In this document: positions 62,409-64,000 of the stretch, in pieces
Numbering within the stretch: the first letter of the stretch is position 1
Layout: each line of letters begins with the position of its first letter
Source: Halothiobacillus sp.
GTDB lineage: Bacteria; Pseudomonadota; Gammaproteobacteria; Halothiobacillales; Halothiobacillaceae
Direction: 5' to 3'
Length of the DNA: 64,000 nt
Assembly (NCBI GenBank): GCA_016278265.1
Contig: JADQCE010000001.1
Location: 1-64,000, forward strand
Notes under the pieces: model-generated
Databases searched by the model: none
Seen by the model: only the letters and a program-made list of their open reading frames with translations
Told to the model about the DNA's origin: nothing
Program-made: the position numbers and the translations under genes

Positions 62409-64000
62409 ATGTCCAATGATCCGATTCTCGACCCGCTCAATGCCGCCCAGCGCGAGGCGGTCACCAGCCCCTCGCTGGCCACCCTGGTGCTCGCCGGGGC
62501 CGGCTCGGGCAAGACCCGTGTGCTTACCCACCGCATGGCTTGGCTGGTGGCCGAGCAGGGCATCTCGCCCTATTCGCTCCTGGCCGTGACCTTCACCAAC
62601 AAGGCCGCCGGCGAGATGCGCGGCCGGCTGGGCTCGCTGCTCGACGGCCAGGAGCTCGGCCCGCGCGGCGTCGACGGCATGTGGGTCGGCACCTTCCACG
62701 GCCTGTCGCACCGCCTGCTGCGCCAGCACGCCCGCGAGGCGGGTCTGCCCGAGGGATTCCAGATCATCGACTCGGACGACCAGCTGCGGCTGGTCAAGCG
62801 CCTGATCCGCGAGGCGGAACTGGACGAGAACCGCTTCCCGCCGCGACTGGTCGCCTCGATGATCAACGGCTTCAAGGAAGATGGCCTGCGTTCCCGCCAC
62901 GTCGCGCCGGGCGACGACCCGATCCGCGACCAGGTGATCGTGATCTACAAGGCCTACGAGCGCGTCTGCGAGCGCAGCGGCCTGGTCGACTTCACCGAAC
63001 TGCTGCTGCGCGCCACCGAGTTGCTGCGCGGCAACGATGCGCTGCGCGCGCACTACCAGCGCCGTTTCCGTCAGGTCTTGATCGACGAGTTCCAGGACAC
63101 CAACGCCCTGCAGTACGCCTGGGCGCGGCTCTTGGTGGGCGAGGACAACGGCATCTTCGCCGTCGGCGACGACGACCAGTCGATCTACGGCTGGCGCGGC
63201 GCGAAGGTCGAGCACATCCAGCACTTCTCGCGCGACTTCCCCAACACCCACCTGATTCGCCTGGAGCAGAACTACCGCTCGACGCGCACCATTCTCGAGG
63301 CGGCCAACAGCGTCATCGCGAGAAACCAGGGCCGGCTGGGCAAGAACCTCTGGACCGAGGGCGATCACGGCGCGCCGATCCGGTTCTACCGCGCCTTCAA
63401 CGACCAGGACGAGGCCAACTTCGTCGTCGAGCAGATCGCCATGGCCGTGCGCGAGGGCCGCAACCGCGCCGACTGTGCGGTGCTCTATCGCTCCAACGCC
63501 CAGTCGCGCCTGCTCGAGGAGGCGCTGATCCGCGAGGGCATGCCCTATCGCATCTATGGCGGCCTGCGCTTTTTCGAACGCGCCGAGATCCGTGACGCGC
63601 TCGCCTACCTGAAACTGGTGGCCAACCGCCACGACGACACCTCCTTCGACCGGATCGTCAATCGCCCGACGCGCGGCATCGGCGACAAGACGTTGAACGA
63701 AATCCGCCAGGCGGCCCGTGACCAGGGCGCCTCGCTTTGGGATGCCGCGCTGATCCTGCTGGCGGAGAACCAGCTTTCTCCTCGCGCGGCCGGCGCCCTG
63801 CGCCAGTTCATGACCCTGATCGAGGCGATCGACCAGCAGACCCTCAACGACGAGCTGGGCGAGCGGATCGAGAAGACCATCGACCAGAGTGGTCTGCGCG
63901 CGCTGTTCGAGAAGGACCGTGACCGCGAGCGCGGCGAGGCGAAGATCGAGAACCTCGACGAGCTGGTCAACGCCGGGCGTGGCTTTGTCATGGACCGCGA
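62409..64000 (+). CDS. uvrD: DNA helicase II UvrD (partial, N-terminal part)
   Basis: A superfamily 1 helicase for nucleotide excision and mismatch repair. About 530 residues are seen before the window ends. LNAAQREAVTSP (Q motif), Walker A VLAGAGSGKT, motif Ia FTNKAAGEM, motif II LIDEFQDTN, motif III GDDDQSIYGWRGA and motif IV RLEQNYRST are intact. The LNxxQREAV start and the spacing of motifs fit UvrD better than Rep. A TACAAT box ends only eight bases before the ATG and no ribosome site is visible, so the message may be almost leaderless. Confidence 0.93.
   Translation, partial: MSNDPILDPLNAAQREAVTSPSLATLVLAGAGSGKTRVLTHRMAWLVAEQGISPYSLLAVTFTNKAAGEMRGRLGSLLDGQELGPRGVDGMWVGTFHGLSHRLLRQHAREAGLPEGFQIIDSDDQLRLVKRLIREAELDENRFPPRLVASMINGFKEDGLRSRHVAPGDDPIRDQVIVIYKAYERVCERSGLVDFTELLLRATELLRGNDALRAHYQRRFRQVLIDEFQDTNALQYAWARLLVGEDNGIFAVGDDDQSIYGWRGAKVEHIQHFSRDFPNTHLIRLEQNYRSTRTILEAANSVIARNQGRLGKNLWTEGDHGAPIRFYRAFNDQDEANFVVEQIAMAVREGRNRADCAVLYRSNAQSRLLEEALIREGMPYRIYGGLRFFERAEIRDALAYLKLVANRHDDTSFDRIVNRPTRGIGDKTLNEIRQAARDQGASLWDAALILLAENQLSPRAAGALRQFMTLIEAIDQQTLNDELGERIEKTIDQSGLRALFEKDRDRERGEAKIENLDELVNAGRGFVMDR

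Overview
This is a GC-rich chromosomal segment from a gammaproteobacterium. The gene order (lptD-surA-pdxA-rsmA-apaG-apaH, mrdA-mrdB-mltB-rlpA-dacA-dat-ybeD-lipB-lipA, pilB-pilC-pilD-coaE, xerD-dsbC, ubiJ-ubiB) is typical of that class. A proteobacterial phosphoribulokinase points to a Calvin-cycle autotroph. The best guess is a sulfur oxidiser of the Halothiobacillus/Guyparkeria kind, but the genus is an inference. The DNA is almost entirely protein-coding, with short operons on both strands. One tRNA-Thr(CGT) and one tmRNA are present. I saw no rRNA and no CRISPR array.

Layout. 1-372: 5' part of a flavin amine-oxidase-like gene leaving the window on the left, followed by a gene-poor 780 bp. 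1.15-3.1 kb: a membrane diguanylate cyclase. 3.2-12.3 kb, mostly minus strand: phosphoribulokinase, yrhK, trmB, thiG, ygfZ, coaE and the type IV pilus genes pilD, pilC and pilB. 12.4-15.3 kb: a light-sensing locus made of a short LOV photoreceptor, a MerR/LitR-like repressor without a cobalamin-binding motif, and a divergent SDR-NTF2 pair. 15.3-25.2 kb, minus strand: an MFS transporter and the outer-membrane/rRNA-maturation operon apaH-apaG-pgl-rsmA-pdxA-surA-lptD, then adk. 25.4-35.5 kb, plus strand: ppa, the rod-shape/peptidoglycan cluster, and lipoate synthesis set among REP-like palindromes. 35.8-36.9 kb: a strongly expressed porin. 37.0-38.6 kb: an IS4-type element with a frameshifted transposase. 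38.6-43.5 kb, minus strand: an SDR, a chemoreceptor with a flagellar-type promoter, dsbC and xerD. 43.5-44.4 kb: a gene-free stretch with a short element bearing 40-bp inverted repeats and a cluster of DnaA-box-like sites, upstream of acs. 46.6-52.0 kb: a broken cytochrome b561 gene, ubiB/ubiJ, a phospholipase A and a CHAD protein. 52.05-57.5 kb: tRNA-Thr, a decayed PhoD-like phosphatase, an OB-fold secreted protein, dgkA and a DegQ/DegS-like protease, ending at a partial copy of the tRNA 3' end just before ssrA. 58-64 kb: a GGDEF-EAL protein, glutamate dehydrogenase and the start of uvrD.

The most interesting system is the light-response locus. The LOV protein has its photoactive cysteine at residue 53 in the context YQDCRFLQ, and it lies next to a LitR-type regulator that lacks the B12-binding motif. 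This resembles the LOV/LitR partnership described in Pseudomonas putida. A 17-bp promoter-operator motif in front of the regulator recurs in front of the truncated flavoprotein gene at the left edge. The SDR, NTF2-like and amine-oxidase-like genes are usually found together in one light- or singlet-oxygen-induced membrane-lipid operon, so this chromosome appears to carry that regulon split between two sites about 13 kb apart.

Other points: the island-like segment between tRNA-Thr and ssrA carries degraded genes but no integrase, and the lipoate genes sit in a nest of several palindrome families.
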